Counted from the first letter of the stretch, positions 17,553 to 26,453 are shown. The stretch: 64,000 bases of DNA from Phytoactinopolyspora mesophila (GCF_010122465.1 NZ_WLZY01000004.1:124001-188000), one strand, 5' to 3'. Made by a program: numbers and translations. Notes: a model not told the origin generated them from the sequence alone.

Positions 17553-17728
17553 GGACGGGGTTCTCCCAGAGTGGTTGTCACTGAGACAGGGGTCTGAGAG
17601 GTCTTGGACCATATGCGGACCGCGATCTCTGGGGCCATCTTGCCGAGCGCCGCCGACATTGAGCAGTGCCGAACGCACGATTGTGGATAACCGGGCCGCT
17701 CCGGGACGCCGTTCCTGTGGACAACGGG

Positions 17729-18346
17729 TCAGTTCGGATCCGGCTCTGGATCGGCTGCCAGACTCAATCCGTTCTTCAGCCGGGCGAATGTACGGTCGAT
17801 CACCTCGTCGAGCGATTCGCGGTAGCCGGTGTCGTGCCAGTACGACAATGCGCGGACGAAAGCGGCCACGACCGCCGCGGTGACTACTTGGACCTCGAGG
17901 TCGGCCGACTCCCACCGGGTGTGCCGGGCAAGGATGTCGCGCAGCGCGACCTCCATCTCATCGGTCTGCCGGAGCATCTCGGCCCGGACGGCAGGCTCTT
18001 CCATCGTGTATCTCATGCGGCGCCGGATGACCTCCTGCTCCTCGCGTATCAGGTCGCGCAGGGACGAGGAGAGTGCGTTCTGGAGCGCGGTCATCACGTC
18101 TTGGTCGACCAGTTCACGTTCGAAGGCCTCGAACAGCATGGGGTCGTACTCGTCGTACAGGACGAGCTGTTCCTTGGTGCCGAAATACCGGTAAACCGAA
18201 CTGGGGGAAACGTCCGCCTCGGCCGCGATGCGTTCGATGGTGACCTGCTGGTAACCCTGTGCATCGAACAGATCGAGAGCTGTCCGCTGAATATGGCGCA
18301 TGGCCTCGAGCTTCTTTCGCTCGCGTCGACCCGGGACGTGTTTCAT
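17729..18346 (-). CDS. TetR family transcriptional regulator
   Basis: From ATG 18346 the 205-residue protein has a standard TetR DNA-binding domain (about residues 10-57: IQRTALDLFDAQGYQQVTIERIAAEADVSPSSVYRYFGTKEQLV) and a helical ligand domain of the AcrR type with a C-terminal tetramerisation-like segment. A -10-like TACTAT (complement of 18355-18360) lies 8 nt before this ATG and there is no ribosome binding site, so a leaderless transcript and this start are favoured over GTG/ATG codons further upstream. The target genes are not obvious; neighbours are a DUF2786 and a CAP-domain gene on the same strand. Confidence 0.88.
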   Translation of the reverse strand: MKHVPGRRERKKLEAMRHIQRTALDLFDAQGYQQVTIERIAAEADVSPSSVYRYFGTKEQLVLYDEYDPMLFEAFERELVDQDVMTALQNALSSSLRDLIREEQEVIRRRMRYTMEEPAVRAEMLRQTDEMEVALRDILARHTRWESADLEVQVVTAAVVAAFVRALSYWHDTGYRESLDEVIDRTFARLKNGLSLAADPEPDPN

Positions 18347-18419
18347 CGCGAGTGATAGTACAGCCGAGCCGTGGGGTGCGGACATCTTCCGGGCCCGCGG
18401 CGCGCGTGCCCGCGGATCT

Positions 18420-19445
18420 TTACGGCTTGCCGAGCACTTGAGTCCACCGGGTGTCGAGCAGGCCGCCGTGTGTGCCGACTCCGATGACGGTGAAATCGCA
18501 GTCGACGATCTTGGCCCGGGACTCCGAGTGTCGCGTCCAGCCTTTCACCACGGTCCGTCCACCGAGAATCCCGCGCGCGATGTTCTCCTCGACGGGTCCG
18601 TTGAAGCCGGCCTGGCGTGCCCGATCGGTGGGGTCGTGGCCGTCCGGATTCGTGTGTGAGTGGAACCGTTGCTTGCGCATGTCGGCACTGTGTGCCCGGG
18701 CGGCCTCGGTGAGGTGGGATTCGGGCCGCAAGTCCGGGCATCCCGCGTCGCGGCGGACCCGGTTGGTGGCATCGACGACGACCTGTTCGGCGCGGGTCAG
18801 CACCGGTGGCTCGGCCGTGGGCGTAGCCGTCGGACTCGACGATGGTGTGCGGGTTGGTGGTGGCGTGGGTGTGTACGGGTCGGTGGCCGTCGGGGTAGGC
18901 GACGGCGTGTGCGTGGGTGACGGCGTCGTTGTCGGAGTGGGCGACGGCGTGGCCGTGGGTGACGGCGTAGGTGTCGCGGTCTGACGCGGCGTCCGGTCAG
19001 GATCAGAGGGAGGCCGCCGAGGACCATCGCCGGTGCCGGAACCGGTGTCCGAACCTCCAGCCGGGTAGTCCGCGATCTCGTCCACCGATCCGTCCCGCTC
19101 GGCCGACCGGGAGGACGAGTCCTCAAGGCTGCGTTCGGCGGAGCCGGCGTCACTCCACGGTTGTGATGCCGGCGAACCGGGTGTGGACTCGGCCGAGGCC
19201 GCATCGGACTCGGCATCTCGACGGTCCGTCGCGCCGGGATCGTCGTCGCCCATCGTGACCATGGCGTCGCCGGACCCGGATTCACGACCTGCCTCGACGG
19301 TGCCTGACTCTCCAGACGGCTCGTACTCGCGCAGCGCTACATATGAGCTCACTACGATGGCGAGCGGCAACACCACCGCGGCTGTAAAACGTATACGTAC
19401 TAAGAGCTGAGAGTTCCTACGATGGCGTGGATGCCGACTTTGCAC
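18420..19445 (-). CDS. Exported CAP-domain (SCP/PR1-like) protein with TP-rich linker
   Basis: This 341-residue protein has an N-terminal membrane anchor or signal (about residues 15-40), a long Ser/Asp/Glu-rich region, a strongly repetitive Thr-Pro-Ser linker (about 155-215, units TPTPSP/TATPSP) typical of wall-spanning spacers, and a CAP domain (about 220-340, with NRVRRDAGCPDLRPESHLTEAARAHSADM, HSHTNPDGHDPTDRARQAG, GPVEENIARG and GWTRHSESRAKIV). CAP domains of this YkwD type are extracellular and of uncertain biochemical role. It starts with GTG behind AGGGGAAA. Confidence 0.87.
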   Translation of the reverse strand: MQSRHPRHRRNSQLLVRIRFTAAVVLPLAIVVSSYVALREYEPSGESGTVEAGRESGSGDAMVTMGDDDPGATDRRDAESDAASAESTPGSPASQPWSDAGSAERSLEDSSSRSAERDGSVDEIADYPAGGSDTGSGTGDGPRRPPSDPDRTPRQTATPTPSPTATPSPTPTTTPSPTHTPSPTPTATDPYTPTPPPTRTPSSSPTATPTAEPPVLTRAEQVVVDATNRVRRDAGCPDLRPESHLTEAARAHSADMRKQRFHSHTNPDGHDPTDRARQAGFNGPVEENIARGILGGRTVVKGWTRHSESRAKIVDCDFTVIGVGTHGGLLDTRWTQVLGKP

Positions 19446-19560
19446 TTTCCCCTACCCTTTCCGCGGTTTCCCGTGGACCCAAGTACGGGACGATACTGCA
19501 CACAGCGCCCGGGAGCATATGGGCCGAGTGTCCCATTCTCGGTAACTAGACGCCCTATCT

Positions 19561-20028
19561 ATGGTGATGATCGACATGTCATCTAAACATGCGACATATG
19601 TAGTTGCGGCGGCTATCGTGGACGATCTGGCTCACCCAGGGCGGCTGCTGGCCGCCCGCAGAACGTCGCCGCCCGCGTTGGCCGGGCAGTGGGAGTTTCC
19701 CGGCGGGAAGGTCGAGCCGGGAGAATCCGCGGTACAAGCACTACACCGCGAACTGAAGGAAGAGCTGGGCGTCCGTGTCCGGCTCGGGGGCGAGGTCCGA
19801 GGGCCTTCCGGCGACAGCTGGCCGCTCACTGGGTCGTTGAGGATGCGACTGTGGTGGGCGGTTGTGGTCGGTGGCACGCCCAGGGCGCTGCAGGACCACG
19901 ACGAGGTCCGTTGGCTCGAACCGGGACGGTGGGAGGATCTGCCGTGGGTGCCGGCCGATATCCCGATCGTGCGGAGTCTGAACAGGTCCGCCACCTCCGC
20001 GCGCCCGAGTCCACCGATGGGTGGATGA
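19561..20028 (+). CDS. Nudix hydrolase, MutT-like (8-oxo-dGTP pyrophosphatase type)
   Basis: This 155-residue protein carries a complete Nudix box at about residues 48-70 (GGKVEPGESAVQALHRELKEELGV), which binds Mg and cleaves nucleoside diphosphate-X bonds. The short single-domain layout and the N-terminal strand with the ARRTSPPALAGQWEFPGGK sequence match MutT proteins that remove oxidised dGTP from the nucleotide pool. Several in-frame ATGs are available (19561, 19567, 19576) and none has a clear ribosome binding site. Confidence 0.88.
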   Translation: MVMIDMSSKHATYVVAAAIVDDLAHPGRLLAARRTSPPALAGQWEFPGGKVEPGESAVQALHRELKEELGVRVRLGGEVRGPSGDSWPLTGSLRMRLWWAVVVGGTPRALQDHDEVRWLEPGRWEDLPWVPADIPIVRSLNRSATSARPSPPMGG

Positions 20029-20060
20029 GAGCAGGGCATCAGGGCATTACGCTGAGTGTC

Positions 20061-20723
20061 GTGTCGACACCACAAGAGCCGGCGGCTGAACACAACAAGC
20101 CTGCGATCCGTGCATCCGATCACGAACGACAGGCCGTGGTCGACCTGTTGTCCGAGCACACCACCACCGGCCGGCTCACGCTGGCCGAGCTGGAAGAACG
20201 CGTCGAAGCGGCGTATTCGGCCACCACTCGGGACGAGCTGGTGAAGCTGACCGCCGATCTTCCGGCGCCGAGCGCCACTCGCGCCCCCGAGGCCGCCCAG
20301 CCTCGCGTCTCGGGATCATCACGGAAAGTCACCAAGTGGATCTTCGGCATGATGGGCGGCAGCTCGAAGCGTGGCCGCTGGCGGGTGGCCGAGCGGGTGA
20401 GAGTCGTCGCCATCATGGGCGGTCATGACATCGATCTACGGGCGGCCGAGCTCGAGAGCGATGAGACCACCCTCGTCGTCATCAGCATCATGGGCGGTTC
20501 GGAGATATATGTGCCGGACACCGTCGAGGTCGACGTGGGCGGGTTCAGCCTGATGGGCGGCAGTGATGAGCGCGGGAGCGCCCGGCCACCCCGTCCGGGC
20601 GCGCCGCGCATCCGGGTACGCGTATTCGACCTCATGGGCGGCTCCACGGTCTGGAAGCTGCCGGACGAGGCCCGGGATGTCTCCTTGAAGGAAGCCCGGA
20701 AGATGGCGAAGAGACTCGGCTGA
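20061..20723 (+). CDS. DUF1707 SHOCT-like protein with LiaF-like C-terminal domain
   Basis: From GTG 20061 the 220-residue protein has the DUF1707 motif near the N-terminus (IRASDHERQAVVDLLSEHTTTGRLTLAELEERVEAAYSATTRDEL), then a basic linker, then four repeats of a beta-strand unit containing MGG (FGMMGGSS, AIMGGHDID, SIMGGSEIYVP, SLMGGSDER, DLMGGSTVW) as in cell-wall-active antibiotic response (LiaF) domains. It is a cytoplasmic or membrane-peripheral protein of unknown role, common in actinomycetes. It starts 32 bp after the Nudix gene stop. Confidence 0.82.
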   Translation: MSTPQEPAAEHNKPAIRASDHERQAVVDLLSEHTTTGRLTLAELEERVEAAYSATTRDELVKLTADLPAPSATRAPEAAQPRVSGSSRKVTKWIFGMMGGSSKRGRWRVAERVRVVAIMGGHDIDLRAAELESDETTLVVISIMGGSEIYVPDTVEVDVGGFSLMGGSDERGSARPPRPGAPRIRVRVFDLMGGSTVWKLPDEARDVSLKEARKMAKRLG

Positions 20724-20756
20724 AGCTGACTACCCGGTGTCCACGGGCCGTTTCGC

Positions 20757-21227
20757 CTAACGGCGTGGTTCCTCGGCCTGGTCGTCGGGAGGTACCAGGC
20801 AGGCCCGCTCGAGGATCACGGCCGCAGCCGTGACCAGGACTGCCGCGCCCACCATCAGGCCGGCTCGCAGCAGCGCGTCGCGGCCCATCGGGCTCGCGAG
20901 ATGGTCGGTCGCCAGCACCGACAACCCCACATAGCCGCCCACCAGGGCAGCGCCGAAGAACTCTGTGGCCTTGGCCAGTGCGAGGATTCGTGCCACCCGC
21001 AATGGGCCGAGATAACGGTCGTGGCGGCGTTCCTCGATCCATCCTCGTACGGCGCGTGCGCCGGCGAACATCATGCCCGCGAGGATCAGGACGAAGATCA
21101 GCAGCACGATCGGGACCAGCGGTAGCGCATCCGTCCGGTCGAGGACGAGCCGGCTGAGCGACCAGCCGATCGGCGCCGCGATGATCGCTACCCATCCGAG
21201 GGTGCTGATCTTTGTCTTCTGCATCAC
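20757..21227 (-). CDS. DUF3180 membrane protein
   Basis: This 156-residue protein has four predicted membrane helices in two pairs (residues ~10-30, 38-57, 88-106, 120-142) separated by a basic loop (RGWIEERRHDRYLGPLRVARI). DUF3180 proteins regularly follow folK in actinomycetes, as here, 154 bp downstream on the same strand. Their function is unknown. A hydrophilic C-terminal tail (PPDDQAEEPRR) closes the protein. Confidence 0.88.
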   Translation of the reverse strand: MMQKTKISTLGWVAIIAAPIGWSLSRLVLDRTDALPLVPIVLLIFVLILAGMMFAGARAVRGWIEERRHDRYLGPLRVARILALAKATEFFGAALVGGYVGLSVLATDHLASPMGRDALLRAGLMVGAAVLVTAAAVILERACLVPPDDQAEEPRR

Positions 21228-21381
21228 AGGTGGCGCGCCTGGCGCGTGGACGGCGACGGGATCATCTCACGTGCCCGTTACCCGAAACGGAGCTGCCGAA
21301 GCACGGTAGCCGAACCCGCGCGGCACTACGGACGTGGTGGTCCGTGGGGCCACGCGGGCTCTCCGTCGCCATCTGCGGCGC

Positions 21382-21948
21382 TCAGGCCGGCAACTCGAGC
21401 GCATCGTCGGTTCGCCGCACACCTGTCGCATCGACGGCCGAGTTCAGGTCGACAACCCGGCCCAGACCCGGCACGTCGAAGTCAGGGTCGACGTCCGCCC
21501 ATGGCATCAGCACGAACGCACGCTCGGCCAGGCGAGGATGCGGCACCTTGAGGTCTTCGTCGTCCGCGGTGACATCACCCACGGCGAGGACGTCGACGTC
21601 CAGTGTCCGCGACCCGTCCGGCTCGTCTCTGGTGCGTCCGTAGGCGGTCTCGGTCGCCATCGCACGTTCGAGCATCGAACGAGCTGACAACGTGGTGTCG
21701 ACCACCAGGACGGCGTTGAGAAAGCTGGGCTGCCCGGGCGGCCCACCGACCGGTTCTGTTTCGTAGACCGGAGAGACCGCCACCGGAACGATCTCCGGTG
21801 AATCGGTGAGCGCATCGACAGCGCCTTGGAGGAAGTCGAGCCGTTCGCCAAGATTGCTGCCGAGCGCGAAGGCCGCGCGACGCAGCGGGCGTAAGTCGCC
21901 CGTCAGCGTGTCGGCGTCGACCACGTTGGGATTGGGAACATTGCTCAC
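21382..21948 (-). CDS. folK: 2-amino-4-hydroxy-6-hydroxymethyldihydropteridine pyrophosphokinase (HPPK)
   Basis: This 188-residue protein has the HPPK signatures ALGSNLGERL (about residues 27-36), SPVYETEPVGGPPGQPSFLNAV, the catalytic RTLDVDVLAVG with two metal-binding Asp residues, and VPHPRLAERAFVLMPWAD. It transfers pyrophosphate from ATP to the dihydropterin in folate synthesis. It carries about 20 extra N-terminal residues compared with the E. coli enzyme. Its start overlaps the folB stop by four bases, so the two are translationally coupled. Confidence 0.95.
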   Translation of the reverse strand: MSNVPNPNVVDADTLTGDLRPLRRAAFALGSNLGERLDFLQGAVDALTDSPEIVPVAVSPVYETEPVGGPPGQPSFLNAVLVVDTTLSARSMLERAMATETAYGRTRDEPDGSRTLDVDVLAVGDVTADDEDLKVPHPRLAERAFVLMPWADVDPDFDVPGLGRVVDLNSAVDATGVRRTDDALELPA

Positions 21949-22307
21949 GTGCGGGCCCTTCGAATAGTCACGGTCACGTCACCGACCGGCACCGTGGTGG
22001 GTGCTTCCGGTTTATGCACGGTTACTTCGACATCTTCCACCCGGTGATCTTCCAGGCAGACGTCGGCGATCCGCTGGGCAAGGGTTTCGACCAGCTTGAC
22101 CGGCTCGCCTTCGACGACGTCGACGACGCGTTCGGCAAGGATGCCGTAGTCGACCGTATCGGACAATTCGTCGCTGGTCGCCGCCGGGCGAGTATCGACA
22201 CTCAGCGCGATGTCCACCACGAACTGCTGGCCGTGCTCTTGCTCATGCGGAAACCAGCCATGGCGGCCCTGCGCGGCGATGGCGCGCAGCTCGATACGGT
22301 CAGGCAC
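21945..22307 (-). CDS. folB: Dihydroneopterin aldolase
   Basis: This 120-residue protein has the FolB motifs ELRAIAAQGRHGWFPHEQEHGQQFVVDIAL at the N-terminus with the substrate-binding Glu, SDTVDYGILAERV, KLVETLAQRIAD with the conserved Lys, and VEVTVHKPEAP near the end. It cleaves dihydroneopterin to the hydroxymethylpterin used by FolK. It follows folP by a 146-bp spacer that contains no gene I can support. Confidence 0.95.
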   Translation of the reverse strand: MPDRIELRAIAAQGRHGWFPHEQEHGQQFVVDIALSVDTRPAATSDELSDTVDYGILAERVVDVVEGEPVKLVETLAQRIADVCLEDHRVEDVEVTVHKPEAPTTVPVGDVTVTIRRART

Positions 22308-22453
22308 GAGACGACCCTAGCCGTAGGTGAGGGGGCGGCGCTGCCCCTGGGTGAGTGGATTCGGCCACTTCCGGCCTTGCCCAGTGTCGACGCGGCCTGA
22401 TTTCGCATGGTCGTGTACGCGAATGACCGCCCCGTCACCTGGTCCGGAGCCGT

Positions 22454-23332
22454 TCAGTGTGCTTCGGCGCCGAGGCGGGCGGCCACCAGTACGGCGTCCA
22501 TGTTCGCGGGCACCTCGTGTACCCGAATGCACCACGCCCCGTCGAGGGCGATGGTGGTGGTCAGAGCGGCGGTGGCGGCGTCGCGCTGGGCAGGTGCGCG
22601 GCGGGCGCCGGTGTGTGGATCCGCGAGGAGCTCGCCCAGGAACGTCTTCCGCGAGGCCGCGACGAGCACGGGAAAGCCAGCGGCGACGATCTCGGGCATC
22701 CGGGCCAGGATCGACCAATTGTGCTCCCACGTCTTGGCGAAACCCAGTCCGGGATCGATCACGACGCGACCGGGGTCCACGCCGGCGGCGACGGCTGCGT
22801 CGATGCGGGGCCGGAGTTCCGCTATGAGTTCGGTGACGACGTCGTCGTAGTCGGCATGCTCCTGCATATGGCTGGCGTGGCCACGCCAGTGCATCAGGAC
22901 GACGGGGGCCCGGGCGTCGGCCACCACCCGCAGCAGGTCTCGATCGGCGAGCCCGCCGGACACGTCGTTGACCATATGTGCCCCGGCCACGAGTGCCTGA
23001 TGGGCCACTTCGGCCCGCATGGTGTCCACCGACACAGTGACGCCGGCAGCCGCGAGCTCGCGCACGACCGGCACCACCCGGCGGAGCTCTTCCTCTGCCG
23101 GCGGGCGTTCAGCGCCGGGGCGGGTCGACTCGCCACCGACGTCGACGATGTCGGCGCCCTGCGCGGCGAGGCGCAGGCCGTGGTTGATCGCGCCTTCGGC
23201 ATCGAACCACAGCCCGCCGTCGGAGAACGAGTCCGGAGTGACGTTGACCACGCCCATGATGAGGCACCGCGACGGCTGTGGTAGGCCGGTTACGTGGGCG
23301 GCTGGTCGGCCGGGCCGGTGCGTGATGGTCAC
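22454..23332 (-). CDS. folP: Dihydropteroate synthase
   Basis: This 292-residue TIM-barrel enzyme has the two DHPS signatures, MGVVNVTPDSFSDGG near residue 27 and GADIVDVGGESTRPGA near 58. It also has DVSGGLADRDLL, LMHWRGHASHMQ, VIDPGLGFAKTWEHN and GASRKTFLG-equivalent (VAASRKTFLGEL). It joins the pterin with p-aminobenzoate and is the sulfonamide target. The gene order folP-folB-folK-DUF3180 is standard for actinomycetes; folE is not in this window. Confidence 0.96.
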   Translation of the reverse strand: MTITHRPGRPAAHVTGLPQPSRCLIMGVVNVTPDSFSDGGLWFDAEGAINHGLRLAAQGADIVDVGGESTRPGAERPPAEEELRRVVPVVRELAAAGVTVSVDTMRAEVAHQALVAGAHMVNDVSGGLADRDLLRVVADARAPVVLMHWRGHASHMQEHADYDDVVTELIAELRPRIDAAVAAGVDPGRVVIDPGLGFAKTWEHNWSILARMPEIVAAGFPVLVAASRKTFLGELLADPHTGARRAPAQRDAATAALTTTIALDGAWCIRVHEVPANMDAVLVAARLGAEAH

Positions 23333-23383
23333 AGCTCCAGGCTACGCGTCAGCTGTCCAACTGACGTGATACCCGCGACCACG

Positions 23384-24658
23384 TCATTCAGCTGGCGCCG
23401 GGACGCGGATCTCACCGCGGGCCGCCGCGAGGGCGATGTCCGTGCGGTGGTGGCTACCCTCGAGCTCGATCCTGGCCATACCCGCATAGGCATGTTGCCT
23501 GGCGGCGTCCAGGTTCTCCCCGGTGGCCGTGACGGACAGCACCCGGCCACCACTGGAGACGATCTGCCCTGACGAATCGGTCCGGGTGCCCGCGTGCAGC
23601 ACGTCGGTCTGCGGGAGGGCGGCGGCCTCGTCCAACCCATGCACCGGGTCGCCCTTCCGAGGCGCTTGCGGATAGCCGTGCGCGGCGAGGACGACGCTGA
23701 CGGCTGCACCGCTGTCCCACCGTGGGCCCGGGTGCTCCGCCAGCGTGCCGGTGGCGGCCGCGAGCAGGAGCCCACCGAGTCCGGAGCGGAGAAGGGCGAA
23801 CACCGGCTGGATGTCCGGGTCCCCGAAACGGGCGTTGAACTCGACGACGCGGATACCTCGCGACGTGACTGCCAGTCCGGTGTACAGAGCACCCACAAAA
23901 GGAGTGCCGCGGTTGCGCATCTCGTCGACAGTTGGGACGACCACCCGCGCGAGCACGTCGTCGACGAAATCGTCGGCGACCCATGGCAACGGCGAGTACG
24001 CACCCATCCCACCGGTGTTGGGTCCGGCATCGCCGTCGTAGGCCCGCTTGAAATCCTGCGCCGGCGGCAGCGGCACCACCGTGTGCCCGTCGGTGACGCA
24101 GAAGAGCGACACCTCCGGCCCGTCCAGGAACTCCTCGATCACGACCTTTTCGCATGCCTGCGCGTGCGCCAGCGCGGCTGCGCGGTCGTTGGTGACCACA
24201 ACCCCCTTGCCCGCCGCGAGGCCGTCGTCCTTCACGACGTACGGAGCGCCGAAGCGATCCAGCGCGGCCTCGGCCTCGGCCGGTGTCTCGCACACGACGG
24301 CCATGGCTGTGGGAACGCCGGCTGCGGCCATAATGCTCTTCGCGAAGGCCTTCGAACCTTCGAGCCGTGCGGCCAGCGCCGAAGGGCCGAAACAGGGGAT
24401 CTCGCGAGCGCGGACCGCGTCGGCGACGCCGTTGACCAACGGTGCCTCTGGCCCGACGATCACCAGCTCGGCGCCGAGGCGGACGGCCAGATCTGCCACG
24501 GCTGCGCCGCTCAGGATGTCTACGTGGTGGACCGTCGCCTCTGCCGCCATGCCGGGGTTGCCCGGGGCGGCGTGGATCTCGGAGACGTCTGGATCGTGGT
24601 GAAGGCGACGGACAATCGCGTGTTCGCGGCCGCCGGAACCTATGACAAGGGCTCTCAC
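23384..24658 (-). CDS. purD: Phosphoribosylamine-glycine ligase (GARS)
   Basis: From GTG 24658 (VRALVIGSGGREHAI) the 424-residue protein has an N-terminal Rossmann-like domain with GSGGREHA and AAPGNPGM. An ATP-grasp fold follows (AFAKSIMAAAGVPTA, YVVKDDGLAAGKGVVV, EEFLDGPEVS, GGMGAYSPLPWV), then a C-terminal domain with EFNARFGDPDIQ. It catalyses the second step of purine synthesis. It lies 51 bp upstream of folP on the same strand. Two inverted-repeat elements occupy the space between it and the divergent phosphatase gene. Confidence 0.96.
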   Translation of the reverse strand: MRALVIGSGGREHAIVRRLHHDPDVSEIHAAPGNPGMAAEATVHHVDILSGAAVADLAVRLGAELVIVGPEAPLVNGVADAVRAREIPCFGPSALAARLEGSKAFAKSIMAAAGVPTAMAVVCETPAEAEAALDRFGAPYVVKDDGLAAGKGVVVTNDRAAALAHAQACEKVVIEEFLDGPEVSLFCVTDGHTVVPLPPAQDFKRAYDGDAGPNTGGMGAYSPLPWVADDFVDDVLARVVVPTVDEMRNRGTPFVGALYTGLAVTSRGIRVVEFNARFGDPDIQPVFALLRSGLGGLLLAAATGTLAEHPGPRWDSGAAVSVVLAAHGYPQAPRKGDPVHGLDEAAALPQTDVLHAGTRTDSSGQIVSSGGRVLSVTATGENLDAARQHAYAGMARIELEGSHHRTDIALAAARGEIRVPAPAE

Positions 24659-24711
24659 ACGCCAGGAGCCTAGCGCTCCGGGGCGTAGGCGAGCGTGGGG
24701 GGAAGGGCCGC

Positions 24712-24787
24712 GAAGTGTTCCGCGGGCCTCGCTTCTGTGCGGGAAAAGCGTCGCACAGAAGCTCGTAAAGCGCCCGCGGAACACTTC
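24712..24787. repeat. Nested inverted repeat upstream of purD
   Basis: Outer arms GAAGTGTTCCGCGGGC (24712-24727) and its exact complement (24772-24787) enclose inner arms CTTCTGTGCG (24732-24741) and CGCACAGAAG (24752-24761). The result is a two-tier hairpin 54 bp before the purD GTG. It differs in sequence from the CGGTGATCGT elements. It may be a processed RNA structure, an operator, or a small repetitive element. Confidence 0.75.
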
Positions 24788-24850
24788 CCGCCCCTTCCCG
24801 CTTGGTCCGCCCTGTGCTGCGCGGCTCCTGGCGTGAGGTGGCGAAGCAAT

Positions 24851-24941
24851 CGGTGATCGTGAGCGGATTTTGGTCGTCAACGGGTCCGGTATGCGGGATT
24901 TGTCGCCTAGATTCACGACCAAAATCCGCTCACGATCACCG
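24851..24941. repeat. Palindromic intergenic element, copy 2 (CGGTGATCGT ends)
   Basis: Perfect 27-bp arms at 24851-24877 and 24915-24941 enclose a 37-bp loop. The first 16 bases, CGGTGATCGTGAGCGG, are identical to the left arm of the element at 44360. It lies between divergent purD and the phosphatase gene. Confidence 0.88.
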
Positions 24942-25030
24942 GTGGTCGAGTGCGGGAAGGGCCGGGGTGAAGGGCCTTGGGAGGCAGCGGGGGCGTGCCG
25001 TTCATGTGGGTTTATGTCACAGGAGACCGG

Positions 25031-25036
25031 TATGAT
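25031..25036 (+). promoter_or_regulatory. -10 hexamer of the phosphatase gene
   Basis: TATGAT matches five of six consensus positions and lies 8 nt before the GTG at 25045, which would place the transcription start at or next to the start codon. No ribosome binding site is in the right place, consistent with a leaderless message. Confidence 0.5.
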
Positions 25037-25044
25037 CGTGGAGC

Positions 25045-25830
25045 GTGACAGGTGATGGAAGATGGATCGATCTGGTCGGCGCGGTCAATGTTCGTGATCT
25101 CGGCGGCTTGCCCACACACGACGGCAAAACCACGAAATTCGGGCAGGTGCTCCGCGCGGACAACCTGCAAGATCTGACCGAGGCGGATATCGCCCATCTG
25201 CTCGACGGCCTCCGGCTGACCGACGTTGTGGACCTCCGCAGCGGTGCCGAGATCGAGCTCGAGGGGCCCGGTCCGCTCACCGCCCGGCGGGACGTGACCA
25301 TCCATCACATGCCCATGCTCGCCGAGCCCGAGCCGGAAACCGGCGTCGATGGCGAGGCAGTCTTGCCTTGGGCGCAGCGTGACGGCGAAGAAGAGCGTCC
25401 GTGGCTGCCGCCGGGTGAGTTCTACCTCAGCACGCTCAAGCAGCGGCCGGGCACGGTCCTCAGCGCGTTGCGTGTAGTGGCGTCGAGCCCGGGTGCTGCC
25501 CTGGCCCACTGCGCCGCGGGTAAGGACCGTACGGGCATCCTCGTCGCCTTGACGCTCACCGCGGTGGGGGTGCCGGACGAGGCCATCGTCGAGGACTATG
25601 CCCTGTCCAACTCTCGTATCGAGAAGATCATCGACCGTCTCAAGAAGACGCCCACATACGCCGAAGACCTTGACAGCCGGCCGATGAGCAGCCATTTCGC
25701 TCTACCCGAGACCATGCGCGACTTCCTCGATCTGGCTCATGAACACTTCGGCGGGCTCGGTGAGTGGCTGACCAGCCACGGCTGGACGGCAGACGACACC
25801 GAGGTCCTGCGCCGCCGGCTGGTCGCCTGA
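25045..25830 (+). CDS. Tyrosine-protein phosphatase (PtpB/Y_phosphatase3 family)
   Basis: This 261-residue protein begins with NVRDLGGLPTHDGKTTKFGQVLRADNL, the N-terminal signature of the MptpB-type family. Its catalytic P-loop HCAAGKDRTG has nucleophile Cys156, the lysine and aspartate peculiar to this family, and Arg162. It hydrolyses phosphotyrosine and possibly phosphoinositides. There is no signal peptide visible. It ends 8 bp before the convergent nitroreductase gene. Confidence 0.92.
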   Translation: MTGDGRWIDLVGAVNVRDLGGLPTHDGKTTKFGQVLRADNLQDLTEADIAHLLDGLRLTDVVDLRSGAEIELEGPGPLTARRDVTIHHMPMLAEPEPETGVDGEAVLPWAQRDGEEERPWLPPGEFYLSTLKQRPGTVLSALRVVASSPGAALAHCAAGKDRTGILVALTLTAVGVPDEAIVEDYALSNSRIEKIIDRLKKTPTYAEDLDSRPMSSHFALPETMRDFLDLAHEHFGGLGEWLTSHGWTADDTEVLRRRLVA

Positions 25831-25838
25831 GAGTGATC

Positions 25839-26453
25839 TCAACTCCGGGTCGCGGCCTGCCATTGGCCATGATGGACGACGTCCTCCAGGCCGCGCCTGC
25901 CGCGTTTCAGTGAGGGGGAACGTCGGTCTGGCGCTCGCCATCCGATGGTGATCGCACCGATGGGCGCGTATTCCCCGGGTATGCCGAATTCCGCGCGAAA
26001 ACTCGGAATCCGCTCCGGCGGGATACCGAAGAAACACGCACCCAGGCCCTCGTCCACGACCGTCAGCAACATCAGCAGGCTGGCCATGCCGGTGTCGATG
26101 TCCCAGTACGGCGCCGGCCATCGAGACTCATCCAGGTCGGTCCAGCCTTTGTCCGGTGCGGCATAGCGCTCGAGATACGCCTGCTTGTTCGACATCGGGA
26201 CGATGATCACCGGGGCTCGCCGCATGCCCTCCGACCAGGGATCGGTTCCGCCGCCCGGTGCCGTCGTGGCGGACCAGAAACGGGTGACGTCGGCAGTGGC
26301 ATCGAGCCGCAAGAAAGCCCAGCCCTGGCTGAAACCCGCACTGGGGGCGTGCAGCGCGTTGGTCAGGACCCGATCGATGATGGCGGGGTCGACCGGGCGG
26401 TCCGCATAGTTGCGGACCATGCGCCGCCGCCGGACGACGTCAGCGAATTCCAC
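25839..26453 (-). CDS. Nitroreductase family protein
   Basis: This 204-residue flavoprotein has the usual N-terminal FMN-phosphate binding segment (VVRRRRMVRNYADRPVDPAIIDRVLTNALHAPSAGFSQGW) and a mid-protein dimer-interface region (DIDTGMASLLMLLTVVDEGLGACFFGI). It also has the closing IGAITIGWRAPDRR segment. Members reduce nitro, quinone or other electron-poor substrates with NAD(P)H; the substrate here is unknown. It lies 26 bp downstream of the HPr gene and may be cotranscribed with it. Confidence 0.92.
   Translation of the reverse strand: MEFADVVRRRRMVRNYADRPVDPAIIDRVLTNALHAPSAGFSQGWAFLRLDATADVTRFWSATTAPGGGTDPWSEGMRRAPVIIVPMSNKQAYLERYAAPDKGWTDLDESRWPAPYWDIDTGMASLLMLLTVVDEGLGACFFGIPPERIPSFRAEFGIPGEYAPIGAITIGWRAPDRRSPSLKRGRRGLEDVVHHGQWQAATRS

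Noticed and set aside
18451-18984. A + strand frame with GVGDGVxVGDG repeats
   Set aside because: It is the antisense reading of the Thr-Pro linker of the CAP-domain protein; the minus-strand reading has a signal, linker and recognised domain.
22308-22453. Possible small gene between folB and folP
   Set aside because: Open frames here lack a ribosome binding site and recognisable sequence; treated as a spacer.
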